Source of the DNA: Clostridiales bacterium
GTDB taxonomy: Bacteria > Bacillota > Clostridia > Clostridiales > Clostridiaceae
Direction: 5' to 3'
DNA: 49,583 nucleotides
Assembly (NCBI GenBank): GCA_012519845.1
Contig: JAAYPK010000023.1
Coordinates: 1-49,583 of the forward strand
The position numbers and the translations under genes were made by a program. The notes under the pieces were generated by a model. That model searched no databases. It had not been told where the DNA came from and was given only the letters and a program-made list of their open reading frames with translations. Positions 34,342 through 44,519 of this stretch are shown here, in pieces. Each line of letters begins with the position of its first letter. Position 1 is the first letter of the stretch.

Positions 34342-36948
34342 TTAACTCTTTAATTCTCTTGCACTTTTTATTATGTTGTTTAAAGCATTCATAGCATCAA
34401 TAGGTGTCATATTTAAAACATCATAATTTGATACTTCATTAATGAAATTATCTTTTTCAATAGTAGAAAAATCCAATTGATAATTTTCATTTTTTACAGG
34501 CTTTTCTTCTAATATCTTTTCATTTTTTACATTTATCTCATTTGAATTGTTTTCTTCAAGTCCTTCTAATATTTCTTTTGCTCTCTTAATAACATCTGTT
34601 GGAAGTCCTGCAAGTTTAGCTACCTCAATTCCATAGGATTGATCGGCACCCCCCTCTATTATTTTTCTTAAGAAAACAACATTATCTTGTATTTCTTTAA
34701 CTGCTACTGAGTAATTTTTAACTCCTGGAATTTCTCCCTCAAGTTTTGTTAATTCATGATAGTGAGTAGCAAATAAAGTTTTACATCTTAAATCTTTCTT
34801 TTTTGAAATATATTCAATTACTGCCCAGGCAATGCTTAAGCCATCATAAGTTGAAGTTCCTCTACCTACTTCATCTAATAGAACCAAACTATTTTTAGTT
34901 GCATTTTTAAGTATATTTGAAACTTCCCACATTTCTACCATAAATGTAGACTTTCCACCTGCTAAGTCATCAGAGGCTCCTATTCTTGTAAAAATTTTAT
35001 CACATATTGAAATATTGGCACTTTTGGCTGGAACAAATGATCCTATTTGAGCCATTAATGTAATAAGAGCTACTTGCCTCATATATGTAGATTTACCTGC
35101 CATATTAGGACCAGTTATAAGTAAAAGCTGATTTTCATCTTTATTTAGTAAGGTGTCATTTGATACAAATTCACCAGTTCCTATTACCTTCTCTACAACT
35201 GGATGACGCCCTTCTACTATTTTTATAATACCCTCTTCATTTACTGAAGGTTTTACATAGTCATTTTCTAAAGCAACTAATGCTAAAGTAGATAATGTAT
35301 CTAAATTACCAATAATTTTAGCACTTTTTTTAAGTCTTGAAATTTGAGCCTCTACTTTATTTCTTACTTCCACAAAAAGCTCATATTCTAAAGTTACAAG
35401 TTTCTCTTGTGCTCCTAGTATCTTATCTTCCATTTCTTTTAGTTCAGAAGTTATATATCTCTCTGCATTTGATAAAGTTTGTTTTCTAATGTATCTTCCT
35501 TCAGGAATAGAAGAATAATTTGCTTTGGATATTTCTATATAATATCCAAATACTTTGTTGTAGCCAACTTTTAAAGATTTAATTCCTGTAACTTCTCTTT
35601 CACTTTGCTCTAAAGAAGCTATCCATTCCTTACCATGACTTTTAGCACTTCTTAATTCATCAACAGTTTGGTTGTAGCCATCCTTTATTATATTACCTTC
35701 CTTAATTGTTAATGATGGTTCTTCAATAATTGCTTCTTCAAGTAAATCTTTTATATCCTGTAATTCATCTAATTCATTTTCATATTCTACTAATAATTCA
35801 CTTTTACAGTTTTTTAGAAGTTCTTTAATACTTGGTATTTTCTCTAAAGATCCTTTTAATGATATCAAGTCTTTTCCATTAACATTACCACTAGATACTT
35901 TTCCTACAATTCTTTCTATATCATAAATATTTTTTAATAACTCTCTTAAATCTTCATTTATACTTACTTCGTTAAATAGTTCTGAAACTCCATTTAACCT
36001 TTTTTCTATTTCGTTTTTTAGTATTAAAGGTTCATCAATCCATTTTCTAAGAGATCTTCCACCCATAGCAGTTGCTGTTTTATCTAATACCCATAATAGT
36101 GAACCTTTTTTGTTTTTTTCTCGTATACTTTCAGTTAATTCTAGATTTCTTCTTGAATTACCATCTATAGTCATATAATTAACTATGTTATAATATTCTA
36201 AATAATTAATATTAGTTAAGCTCATTTTTTGTGTTTCAAATATATATTTTAATAAAACTTTAGACGCATTTTTGCTTGATTCATCAAGTCCATCTATTAA
36301 TACATCACTAAATTGATTATTAAGTTCTTTATCAGTAACCATAAATGAATTTAGTTCTTTTTTGGTAATTACAGCATTAGTTATACTATGTATTTCTTTT
36401 TCTAGCTCTTCTGAAATTTTATTATCAACAATAACTTCTTTAGGCATTATTTTTGATAATTCGTCAAATAATGTTGTTTTTATATATGTAAAGGAGGTAG
36501 TTTTAAATTCTCCAGTACTTATATCAGTTAAAGCTAACCCTAACTTTTCACCATTTTCATAAATAGCTACTAAATATGTATTTAAATTAATTCCATTTGA
36601 ATTTTCCTCAATATATGTTCCAGGAGTTATTATTTTAATAACATCTCTTTTTACAAGACCTTTTGCCAAAGCTGGATCCTCAACTTGTTCACATATTGCC
36701 ACTTTGTATCCCATAGAAATAAGTCTTGATATATATGTAGATGCTGCATGATAAGGAATACCACACATAGGTGCTCTTTCTTCAAGACCACAATCTTTCC
36801 CTGTTAATACTAATTCTAATGCTTTTGAAGCTTCCTTTGCATCTTCAAAGAACATTTCATAAAAATCACCAACTCTATAAAAAAGAATACAATCCTCATA
36901 TTTGTCTTTCATTTCAACATATTGTCTCATCATTGGCGTAAGTGCCAT
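34342..36948 (-). CDS. mutS: DNA mismatch repair protein MutS
   Basis: 868 residues, the normal MutS1 length. Mismatch-recognition Phe in FYEMF near residue 27-31, connector, lever and clamp domains, then ATPase with Walker [10 protein letters not shown] and Walker [15 protein letters not shown], and the ATHYHEL motif. C-terminal helix-turn-helix before the Asn/Glu-rich tail that binds the clamp. GAGGTGA ribosome binding site. First gene in the order mutS-mutL-miaA; the region in front of it holds the terminator of the kinase-like gene, so mutS has its own promoter (TATAAT near 36980 on the minus strand). Not part of an SOS regulon as far as can be seen. Confidence 0.96.
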   Translation of the reverse strand: MALTPMMRQYVEMKDKYEDCILFYRVGDFYEMFFEDAKEASKALELVLTGKDCGLEERAPMCGIPYHAASTYISRLISMGYKVAICEQVEDPALAKGLVKRDVIKIITPGTYIEENSNGINLNTYLVAIYENGEKLGLALTDISTGEFKTTSFTYIKTTLFDELSKIMPKEVIVDNKISEELEKEIHSITNAVITKKELNSFMVTDKELNNQFSDVLIDGLDESSKNASKVLLKYIFETQKMSLTNINYLEYYNIVNYMTIDGNSRRNLELTESIREKNKKGSLLWVLDKTATAMGGRSLRKWIDEPLILKNEIEKRLNGVSELFNEVSINEDLRELLKNIYDIERIVGKVSSGNVNGKDLISLKGSLEKIPSIKELLKNCKSELLVEYENELDELQDIKDLLEEAIIEEPSLTIKEGNIIKDGYNQTVDELRSAKSHGKEWIASLEQSEREVTGIKSLKVGYNKVFGYYIEISKANYSSIPEGRYIRKQTLSNAERYITSELKEMEDKILGAQEKLVTLEYELFVEVRNKVEAQISRLKKSAKIIGNLDTLSTLALVALENDYVKPSVNEEGIIKIVEGRHPVVEKVIGTGEFVSNDTLLNKDENQLLLITGPNMAGKSTYMRQVALITLMAQIGSFVPAKSANISICDKIFTRIGASDDLAGGKSTFMVEMWEVSNILKNATKNSLVLLDEVGRGTSTYDGLSIAWAVIEYISKKKDLRCKTLFATHYHELTKLEGEIPGVKNYSVAVKEIQDNVVFLRKIIEGGADQSYGIEVAKLAGLPTDVIKRAKEILEGLEENNSNEINVKNEKILEEKPVKNENYQLDFSTIEKDNFINEVSNYDVLNMTPIDAMNALNNIIKSARELKS

Positions 36949-37005
36949 TTCTAAATCACCTCATTTACTTTTCATTATGATTATACTATAACTAAATTTT
37001 AAGTT

Positions 37006-37031
37006 AAAGAAAAGAGCCTAAAAATGGCTCT
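37006..37031 (-). terminator. Terminator after the kinase-like gene
   Basis: On the minus strand AGAGCC pairs with GGCTCT around a seven-base loop, followed by TTTTCTTT. Separates this gene from mutS. Confidence 0.82.
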
Positions 37032-37037
37032 AAATAA

Positions 37038-37580
37038 TTATTGTTGTTGGTCATGCTCCTCAACATATTTTAAAAATTCAGTAGTTTTTGACCAATATTT
37101 TATTCCCCAATTTTCGAAATTCCATTCTTCCATATATTCATTACATTCATAATCAATATAATAAATAGTATCATCTTGAACTACAAAATTTGTAGGAAAA
37201 TAATCTATATTCATATTATTAGCATATAGCTTTTTACACATCTCTTTTATTTGTGATAAATAATCTGTTTTAACAGCATCTTTTTTGACTAATTCATATA
37301 TAGTTTCACCATCTATATATTCCTTTAGTATTCTTTCTTGTTCAATATCAACATCAATCATTTTAGGTAATGGAATATTAACTTTTTTTATTTTTTCGTA
37401 ATCTTCAATTTCTGATTGAATTTTATTGCCAAATTCATAGTAATCACAAGGCTCATGATGTATTTGTTTTAGTACATATTTATTATCGCCATCAATTACC
37501 AAATATGAATAGCCTCCTTTACCTTTACCTAGTAATTTAATCACTTCAAATTCTTTGTTATTTACGCTTAATTTATCCAT
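37038..37580 (-). CDS. Minimal protein-kinase-like (RIO/Bud32-size) protein
   Basis: 180 residues from ATG 37580, with GGGGTGG just upstream (an earlier GTG is in that site). It keeps a reduced but full kinase set: glycine-rich loop GKGKGG (18-23), lysine K38 in VLKQ, a helix-C Glu at 57-59, catalytic-loop-like D126 with N131 (NIDYFPTN, no HRD histidine), and metal-binding D143 (YYIDYE). It is much shorter than normal Ser/Thr kinases and lacks the C-lobe end. No sensory domain. It may phosphorylate a small molecule or protein. Single unit between mutS and the secreted phosphoesterase; targets unknown. Confidence 0.72.
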   Translation of the reverse strand: MDKLSVNNKEFEVIKLLGKGKGGYSYLVIDGDNKYVLKQIHHEPCDYYEFGNKIQSEIEDYEKIKKVNIPLPKMIDVDIEQERILKEYIDGETIYELVKKDAVKTDYLSQIKEMCKKLYANNMNIDYFPTNFVVQDDTIYYIDYECNEYMEEWNFENWGIKYWSKTTEFLKYVEEHDQQQ

Positions 37581-37686
37581 AAATACCACCCCTACTTATT
37601 ATCTTTAAAAGTATGTTATGTAATTTATACATATCTAAATTTTATCATAATAATATATTTTAGATAAATGTTGATTTTGAATTATT

Positions 37687-37717
37687 TATAAAAAAAGGAT
37701 GCTATAGGCATCCTTTT
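37687..37717 (-). terminator. Terminator after the secreted phosphoesterase gene
   Basis: On the minus strand AAAAGGATGC and GCATCCTTTT form a perfect 10-bp stem with a five-base loop, followed by a T-tract. Confidence 0.9.
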
Positions 37718-37733
37718 CCAAATTGCAGGAACT

Positions 37734-40700
37734 CTAATATTTAACAGAAGAAAATTCTAAGTTTCCATTACTATCTTTAATATGAACCCAAATTATATAG
37801 ATACTATCTTCCTTTGGTATCCATAAAGCAGTATTTTCAGATGAATAGTCCTTTATCATAGATAAATTATAGCTTTCATCTAATGCAAAATATTGATATT
37901 GTAAATTAGAACCATAAGCATCAACAGTTATTGTAACTTCATCATTATTTTTATTAAATGATATATTATTAATTAAAATATTTTCTCTCTCCTTAACAAT
38001 ATACTTTTTAATTATTTTTTGAATTTTTTTACCATAATCATCAATACCTACAGCATAAATATTATATGTACCAGCTTTACTTGGAACCCATAATACTTGT
38101 CCATTAACATCGAAGTCTTGAATAACTTCCTTATAGTTTCCACTTACAGCCACAAATCTATATTTTGTTGTACCTGTTCCTATTAGGGATGAAGTAAGGT
38201 AAACTCCTTCTCCTACCTTAGTACTCTCTTTATTAATTGAAAAACTTGTCATTGTTAACGGGTCTCCATTAACAAAATATTTTTTAATAACCTTTTGAAC
38301 AGTTTTCCCTGTTTTGTCCTTTGCCACTAAATATAAATTGTATTTTCCAGATTTCTTTGGATTCCAAGTTACCTTGTTGTTTATGTTAAAATCTTGGATA
38401 ACTTCTTTATGGTCTCCTGATACAGCTACAAATCTGTAATTAATCATTCCTTTTCCTATTGCATCGCCCTTTAATTCAACTGATTCTCCCAAATTAATAC
38501 TATCTTTATTATGACTAAAATCAAGAATTTCTAAATCTTTTATATCTTCATCATTAATTGTAGTGTCAACTTCAAAATTAAATTGATTTTGAGTATTTAA
38601 ATAAGCATCTTTATATGGTGAATAATAATTTATACCAACATTTTTACCGTCCTCTGAGAAATTCATAATCATAACTAATCCAGCACCTTTTTCTTGTCCG
38701 TCAACACCTTGACCATCACAAAGAATTTGATAAACTTTATTACCATTATTACCTGTGTCAATAGTCATTTTTAGATCTTCACTAATTATATGTCCACTTA
38801 TTGTCATTAATATGTTTTCATGACGACTAATAAATTTATCCCAAATATCATCTCCATCATTACAATCCATTCCGGTGCTAAAATAAGCTGAAGGTGTTGC
38901 TTCATCTCCTGTAGCAATATGTTTTCCATTATGATATAAATAACCATGTGTTGTAACAATTACCTTATATTCTGGATTCTCATAAGTTATTTTATTTGCC
39001 CAATCTAATACACCATCTCTTGGACCGAATTCTAGAGAAAATACAAGATACTTTGTATCACCTACAGTAAATTTATGATAAGTATTATCCATTTTCCCTT
39101 CTTCATATGCTCCAGCAAAGGATTCAGTATTTTTATATTTATCATAACTAAAATATTGATTAAATCTAGTACTGTTTCTATTTGATTTCAAACTATTATA
39201 ATCATGATTACCTGGAACTATTGAATATGGAACAATTCCATCTAATGTTGAAAGGCTACTTGAAATTCTTTGCCATTCCAAATCAGTATTTGTATCAGTA
39301 AGATCGCCTAAGTGCATTGCAAATTTTATATTTTTCTTATCAGCATTATCTTTAATCCAATTTGTTAAAGAAGTTAATGCTTCAGGATATATCCTTGATA
39401 ATACTTGTGTATCTGGAATTGCTACAAAAGAATAGCTTCCATCATATACATTAACCTTATCTGAACTTAACCATTTTTCATAAGTACTTAAATTATTATT
39501 ATTTGAAGATATATCAGTATATTTATTTGCACTATCTTTATCTAAAGTTACTCCTGCTAACAAATTTTCTGAATTCTTAATTTCCACCATATCATTTTTG
39601 ATTTCTTCAACTGTTTTTGATGAACTATACACTGCAACATCTGCTATTTCCCCCCTAAAAACAGGAGCAGAAGTGTATCTAAAGTCTGAACCTATTTTAT
39701 GTATAGCTTCAGGTATTATGTCATTAGTTACTCCTAAATCAATTGTTTCTATAAATTCTCCATTAATATAGCAATTTACTTTTTTAGTTGTAGTATCTCT
39801 TACTAATGCTAGATGTGTCCATTTGTCATTACGTAAATCAATATGTTTAAAAACGTAACTCTTTTCACCTGATTTATCCTTCCAGTATAATCTTGGATTA
39901 CCATTTGAATATACTTCAAAATTAATGGAAGATTGATCTCCATAAGAACAATTACCATAATCACCTAGAATTACACCAACTCTTGTTGAATCTGGTATAT
40001 TACTTGGAATCTTTACCCAAGCTTCAAAAGTATTTGGAGTTTTCTCAAATTTCTTATCAAATGTTAAAAACACATCTCTACCACTAAAATCTATTCCATT
40101 ATTAGTATAAATTCTTTCTTCACTCCAAGTTGTACCATTTAATACTCCATTACAAGTACCAGCTATATCCTTTATAACATATCCTGACTTTTCATTCATT
40201 GGCCAAGCATGACTTAATCCCTCTTCACTTCCACTAACTTCAGAATTCATATACTTATTTATTTCATCTTTAGATAATGGATAATTCCATAATCTTAAAT
40301 CCTTTAATTGTCCTTTTAAATAAAAAGTATTTCTATAATCTGAACCAATTATTTGGGATGCAGTAGGTGCTGTTTTCAAACCTGCATTATCATATGTTGC
40401 TTTAACCTCTCCATTTATATACCAGTACATCTTATTAGCAATATAATCTTTTACTAAGGCAATGTGTGTCCATTCTTCAGTTCTTATATCATTTCCTGAA
40501 GCTACAAAGCTTATGGCATTACCATTAGTTAATTCGTAGTATCTAGGTTCTCCATTAGCAGTTAATTCTAAAGAAAAGCACCCCTCATCAACTGGAGAAT
40601 GACCATAACTTCCAAGAATTATTTGTCTTCCAGTGCTTTTATTAAGCTTTACCCAAGTTTCTATGGTTGTAGGTCTTTCTTCAAATATCTCTTGAAGTTT

Positions 40701-40838
40701 AGCAGTACTTCTTCCAACAAATCCAAGACCATAATTTTCTATTTCCGAAGCTCTAGCTTTTATTGATAAATTAGTTGTTAAATTAAAAACAAACAAAATT
40801 AATAAAATTATTGATGATATTTTTTTCACCTTTTTCAC
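37734..40838 (-). CDS. Secreted metallophosphoesterase with two LamG-like and three repeat domains
   Basis: 1034 residues. Signal peptide to ARA (about residue 30), two concanavalin/LamG-like domains (about 35-235 and 245-425; each with TWVKLN or AWVKIP, HIALV or HLALV and a YINGE block), a calcineurin-like phosphoesterase domain from about 465 to 760 with PDTQ (D476), GDLTD (511-515), GNHD (543-546), THGY (H631) and SGHI (682-685), then three repeats of about 85 residues that begin with LGE or VGE and contain YRFVAVSG, IKKY; these resemble triple-tyrosine-type domains, the first two nearly identical. Start is a GTG at 40838 with AAGGAG. It is exported and probably acts on a phosphorylated polymer or nucleotide outside the cell. 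Confidence 0.85.
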   Translation of the reverse strand: MKKVKKISSIILLILFVFNLTTNLSIKARASEIENYGLGFVGRSTAKLQEIFEERPTTIETWVKLNKSTGRQIILGSYGHSPVDEGCFSLELTANGEPRYYELTNGNAISFVASGNDIRTEEWTHIALVKDYIANKMYWYINGEVKATYDNAGLKTAPTASQIIGSDYRNTFYLKGQLKDLRLWNYPLSKDEINKYMNSEVSGSEEGLSHAWPMNEKSGYVIKDIAGTCNGVLNGTTWSEERIYTNNGIDFSGRDVFLTFDKKFEKTPNTFEAWVKIPSNIPDSTRVGVILGDYGNCSYGDQSSINFEVYSNGNPRLYWKDKSGEKSYVFKHIDLRNDKWTHLALVRDTTTKKVNCYINGEFIETIDLGVTNDIIPEAIHKIGSDFRYTSAPVFRGEIADVAVYSSSKTVEEIKNDMVEIKNSENLLAGVTLDKDSANKYTDISSNNNNLSTYEKWLSSDKVNVYDGSYSFVAIPDTQVLSRIYPEALTSLTNWIKDNADKKNIKFAMHLGDLTDTNTDLEWQRISSSLSTLDGIVPYSIVPGNHDYNSLKSNRNSTRFNQYFSYDKYKNTESFAGAYEEGKMDNTYHKFTVGDTKYLVFSLEFGPRDGVLDWANKITYENPEYKVIVTTHGYLYHNGKHIATGDEATPSAYFSTGMDCNDGDDIWDKFISRHENILMTISGHIISEDLKMTIDTGNNGNKVYQILCDGQGVDGQEKGAGLVMIMNFSEDGKNVGINYYSPYKDAYLNTQNQFNFEVDTTINDEDIKDLEILDFSHNKDSINLGESVELKGDAIGKGMINYRFVAVSGDHKEVIQDFNINNKVTWNPKKSGKYNLYLVAKDKTGKTVQKVIKKYFVNGDPLTMTSFSINKESTKVGEGVYLTSSLIGTGTTKYRFVAVSGNYKEVIQDFDVNGQVLWVPSKAGTYNIYAVGIDDYGKKIQKIIKKYIVKERENILINNISFNKNNDEVTITVDAYGSNLQYQYFALDESYNLSMIKDYSSENTALWIPKEDSIYIIWVHIKDSNGNLEFSSVKY

Positions 40839-40950
40839 TATTTTACTCCTTAAACATATTTCAGTATACCGATAGTAAAATAATACATTATTTATTTTTA
40901 GTAATGATATATTTATTAGAATAATTTAACTCAATTTACATTGTTTTTAC

Positions 40951-41163
40951 TTAATTCCATAGATCCTTCGTTAGTTTTTTTATTTTGTTTTTCCTTTTTT
41001 CTGTTTCCTCTAAATCTATACTAATAATATTATCTTCTATTAATAAAACATCTCCTTCCTTAGCTTCCTTAGGAATCTTATTCCTAATTATATTTATTAA
41101 CTCTCCATTATACTTTTCACATACAGCAATATTTTCTTCAAATCTATCAATTATTACTTTCAT
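40951..41163 (-). CDS. DUF3006 small protein
   Basis: 70 residues. Starts MKVIIDRFEENIAVCE and continues with KEGDVLLIEDN and a Lys-rich helix, which is the DUF3006 pattern: a small beta barrel of unknown function, often next to secreted beta-lactamase-fold or competence genes. Ribosome binding site AAGGAGATG before ATG 41163. It is in the same direction as the lipoprotein and esterase upstream, but a terminator at 41229 separates it from them. No membrane segment. Probably cytosolic. Confidence 0.8.
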   Translation of the reverse strand: MKVIIDRFEENIAVCEKYNGELINIIRNKIPKEAKEGDVLLIEDNIISIDLEETEKRKNKIKKLTKDLWN

Positions 41164-41228
41164 TATTACATCTCCTTAATATACTTATTATATATTTTAA
41201 CAGATTTATTAGAAAAAATTATTTTTAT

Positions 41229-41259
41229 ATGAAAAATAACACTTATATAAGTGTTATTT
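41229..41259 (-). terminator. Terminator after the lipoprotein gene
   Basis: On the minus strand AAATAACACTTA pairs with TAAGTGTTATTT around a short centre, followed by T residues. Lies just after the stop at 41270. Confidence 0.85.
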
Positions 41260-41269
41260 AAATTCATAT

Positions 41270-41995
41270 TTATTCATATTTGTAAGTTAATATATTATTT
41301 TCATAGCCAAAGGTTACTGAATCTATATTACCTAATGTACTTACATCATTAGCATCTTTTATTTCTTGTATGCTTTTATTTTCTACTTTGTTTAGGCTTA
41401 TATCAAATTTTTGTAATCCTAAAGCACTTATTTCTTTAGAAATATTATCTAAATTAGCTTTTTCATTTTTAATATCTATATTTGAATCTTTATCGAAATA
41501 AATATTTATAGAGATATCATTATAATCTCCTTCAAAATTCTCAGGAATAATTTTGAAAAATGATTTATAATCTAAACTTTCATCTAAAGTTTTGTTAGTT
41601 AAGAAATAATTATCAGTCTTTATTGAATAATTGCTATAGTATTTATCCAAAATATCATTAAAATCTTTAATTCCATTCTCTAATATTTTTGTACTAATAT
41701 AAGAATCCATAAAGCTCTCTTCATTTAATTTATATCTATCTATTCTAAATTTAAATACAAAATCTTTATTATCTGTTGGATAAGCCGTACCATATATATC
41801 ACTTGTATATAATCCTGGATTTAATATCTGACCTTTATTGACAATTTCAAATTCTTTATTATATTTTTCATTTAGGAGTTTCAAAACAACTTTATTTATA
41901 TGATTAATTTCTTTTGTTTTCTTATCAGTACAACCTATAAAAAAAGCTTGAAAAGAAATAATAACTAAAAATATACACAATAATTTCTTTTTCAT
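41270..41995 (-). CDS. Lipoprotein, uncharacterised
   Basis: 241 residues from ATG 41995, where GAGGTGG lies a few bases upstream; an in-frame start at 42022 would overlap the esterase gene and lacks a site. Signal peptide with lipobox FIGC (Cys22). The rest is a mixed domain with many Asp, Asn and Lys; no motif known to me. Gap to the esterase upstream is 16 bp, so the two are co-transcribed. The pair may handle an outside substrate, with the lipoprotein as binding partner. The genes follow the DUF4178/DUF350/aminopropyltransferase operon in the same direction but with an 86-bp gap. Confidence 0.68.
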   Translation of the reverse strand: MKKKLLCIFLVIISFQAFFIGCTDKKTKEINHINKVVLKLLNEKYNKEFEIVNKGQILNPGLYTSDIYGTAYPTDNKDFVFKFRIDRYKLNEESFMDSYISTKILENGIKDFNDILDKYYSNYSIKTDNYFLTNKTLDESLDYKSFFKIIPENFEGDYNDISINIYFDKDSNIDIKNEKANLDNISKEISALGLQKFDISLNKVENKSIQEIKDANDVSTLGNIDSVTFGYENNILTYKYE

Positions 41996-42011
41996 AAATA
42001 CCACCTCTATT

Positions 42012-42902
42012 TTAATTTTCAAATATACAATTGAATTTATTTATACATCTTTTAAAGGCATATCTCCAATAATATGCTGAATGTTCTCCCTGGTCTTCAT
42101 CCCATACCATATTCTTCACTTTATTATTAATGCCAATTTTATAAGCGTTTTCTGCATAATAATAAACATTGTCATTTGTTCCTGCATAAAAATATACTGT
42201 AGTATCTACAAATTTTTCCTTTGTAAAACTATCTTTTAAATAGTTATTTAACTCTTTTTCAGTTAATCCTCCAGCCATAGAAAATACTCCAACAAATCCA
42301 AATTTATCACTATTTTCTATTGCTGTGTAAAGAGAAGCAACTGCACCAAAAGATGCTCCGATTATACCTGTGCTTTCTTTTGATTTAATAGTTCTATAAT
42401 TGTTATTTATATAGGGCATTATTGTATTAACTAAAAAATCAGAATGCTCCTTACATTTTCCGCCTAATTGTTCCTCTTGATTTCCTCTTGGATTTGTTTT
42501 AAAAGGATTATATTCTGTTGTTCTAACTTCTCTTATTGAGTCAATACCAACAACTATTGCGCCTCTAGTTTTACCTTCAGAAATTAAATTTTCAATTGTT
42601 TCATCAACCTGCCATTCACAGGTTAATGAAGTATCGTCACTAAATAATGTTTGACCATCTAACATATAAATTACAGGATAATAATCCTTAGATTTTTCAT
42701 AACCTTTAGGTAAATATATCCTTAAAGTTCTACTATTCTTAAGTTCTGGACTATAAAAATTATTAATTATTACCACATTACCTGTAATAGTGTTGTTTTT
42801 TACAATATAATCCTTCTTACTATTAAAATTATGAGTAATAATTACAGTTATAAATCCCAAAATAACAATACTAATAATCAATATATACTTTAGTTTTTTC
42901 AT
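42012..42902 (-). CDS. Membrane-anchored esterase (alpha/beta hydrolase, esterase D type)
   Basis: 296 residues. An N-terminal helix (6-23) anchors it outside. The core follows the PF00756 esterase pattern: VIYMLDGQTLFSDD near 77-90, nucleophile S184 in GASFG, and the C-terminal catalytic His in GEHSAYYWR near 272-279. Close relatives include enterochelin / trilactone esterases and mycolyl-type esterases; the substrate is unknown. A surface ester (peptide siderophore, polysaccharide acetyl or lipid) is likely. Start ATG 42902 with GAGGGA. Together with the lipoprotein it forms a small operon after the aminopropyltransferase gene. Confidence 0.85.
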   Translation of the reverse strand: MKKLKYILIISIVILGFITVIITHNFNSKKDYIVKNNTITGNVVIINNFYSPELKNSRTLRIYLPKGYEKSKDYYPVIYMLDGQTLFSDDTSLTCEWQVDETIENLISEGKTRGAIVVGIDSIREVRTTEYNPFKTNPRGNQEEQLGGKCKEHSDFLVNTIMPYINNNYRTIKSKESTGIIGASFGAVASLYTAIENSDKFGFVGVFSMAGGLTEKELNNYLKDSFTKEKFVDTTVYFYAGTNDNVYYYAENAYKIGINNKVKNMVWDEDQGEHSAYYWRYAFKRCINKFNCIFEN

Positions 42903-42988
42903 ACTATCCCTCTTTAAATTTATTGTATTTTTTTATAACAAAATTATTAATAGAGTATTGTAAGGAATAATATGCAAAATAACAATTT

Positions 42989-44518
42989 TTATCTCCATCT
43001 TTTCTCTGCTTCTAAATAATATGTAATTAATTGAGGATTTGATAAAGTATTTGGTTTTACATTATCTAACTCAATCTTCTCATCCTCTGAAAATAAAAAT
43101 AAACCTTTAAGATTTTCATGATTTAGAAATTTCGTTGGAATATTTAATTCTATTGAATCAGGTTCTATAGTGCCTTTTGAAACAAGCTGAAATCCCCATT
43201 CTCCAAAAGATGGTACCCAAACATGATATGGTATTACATTTAAATCTTCAATTTTAATGGTTTTGTTAATGCACCAAAAGGCCTCTTTAGCATAATAAGG
43301 ACTTGTTGATTGAATTGACATAATTCCATTAGTATTTAAACTATTACTACATAGTCTATAAAAAACATTTGTATATAGCTTATTTAAATCTTCATTGTTT
43401 GGATCAGGTAAGTCAACAATAATAACATCATAAAGCTCCTTATTGTTTTCTAAAAATTTGTAAGCATCTTCATTAATAATTGTTACCTTATTATTACTTA
43501 AGGAACCCTCATTTAATTTAACAATATCTTTATTACTACTACAAAGGTTGGTCATTTCTTCATCTAAGTCTACTAAGGATATTTTATTAACTTCTTCGTA
43601 TTTTAAAATTTCACGTATAGCTAGTCCGTCTCCACCTCCTAAAACAAGAATTTTCTCTTTTTTATTAGCAAGACTCATTGGGATATGTACTAATGATTCA
43701 TGATATCTATATTCATCACTAGAGGAAAATTGTATATTGCCATTTAAAAATAATCTTAAATCATCTTTATGCTTTGTTACTACAATTTTTTGGTAGGGTG
43801 TTTGTTTAGATAATATAATTTTATCTCTATATAAATTGTTTTCGATTCCATTTGCTATGTTTTCAGAAAAGATTGATCCAATAATCATTAATAGAAGAAC
43901 ACATATTGATATAAATCTTAATATTTCGATTTTTTTTACATACTTTTTATATTTAATAATAATTATTATTGCTGCTATTATATTTAATGATCCTGTTAAA
44001 AAAGCAGTAGTAAAATAGCCTAAATTAGGTAAAAGAATTAATGGAAAGGCAATAGAACCTAATAATCCCCCAATATAATCGAAACTAAAAATACTTGATA
44101 ATGTTAATCTTAAATTATTGCTATTTTCTTCAATAATTCTTGTAAGAAGTGGAATTTCTAATCCAACAAAGGTACCAATTATTATTATTTGAAAATACAT
44201 TACTAAAGCATAGGATTCTAAATATACATTTGATAAGAACAAAATAAGCGCTGATAAACCACCTACAAAACCAACTCCTATTTCAACAATAACAAACCAA
44301 TCAAATAAATTATTCTTAATATATTTTGAAATATAAGATCCTATACCCATTGAACACATGTATATACCTATTGTTATTGAAAATTGCTTTATACTATCTC
44401 CAACTAAATATGAACTAACTGAACTTATTAATACTTCATAAATTATCGAACAACCAGATATTATTAGTGTAGTTATCATTAATAATTTATAATTAAAAAT
44501 TTTTTGCTTTTCCTCCAT
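42989..44518 (-). CDS. Membrane-fused polyamine aminopropyltransferase (spermidine synthase-like)
   Basis: 509 residues, taking ATG 44518 as start, just after the DUF350 stop with GGAG 12 bases upstream; a GTG at 44536 is an alternative that overlaps DUF350. The first 215 residues hold about seven membrane helices; residues 240-509 form a spermidine-synthase domain with the nucleotide loop GGGDG at 294-298, the acidic block VDLDEE near 316-321, and VDLPDP near 368-373 in place of the standard D-x-TDP. Soluble SpeE transfers aminopropyl from decarboxylated S-adenosylmethionine; the membrane-fused type is less known and may modify a membrane substrate or transport its product. It is the last gene in the DUF4178-DUF350 set. 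Confidence 0.85.
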   Translation of the reverse strand: MEEKQKIFNYKLLMITTLIISGCSIIYEVLISSVSSYLVGDSIKQFSITIGIYMCSMGIGSYISKYIKNNLFDWFVIVEIGVGFVGGLSALILFLSNVYLESYALVMYFQIIIIGTFVGLEIPLLTRIIEENSNNLRLTLSSIFSFDYIGGLLGSIAFPLILLPNLGYFTTAFLTGSLNIIAAIIIIIKYKKYVKKIEILRFISICVLLLMIIGSIFSENIANGIENNLYRDKIILSKQTPYQKIVVTKHKDDLRLFLNGNIQFSSSDEYRYHESLVHIPMSLANKKEKILVLGGGDGLAIREILKYEEVNKISLVDLDEEMTNLCSSNKDIVKLNEGSLSNNKVTIINEDAYKFLENNKELYDVIIVDLPDPNNEDLNKLYTNVFYRLCSNSLNTNGIMSIQSTSPYYAKEAFWCINKTIKIEDLNVIPYHVWVPSFGEWGFQLVSKGTIEPDSIELNIPTKFLNHENLKGLFLFSEDEKIELDNVKPNTLSNPQLITYYLEAEKRWR

Positions 44519-44519
44519 A

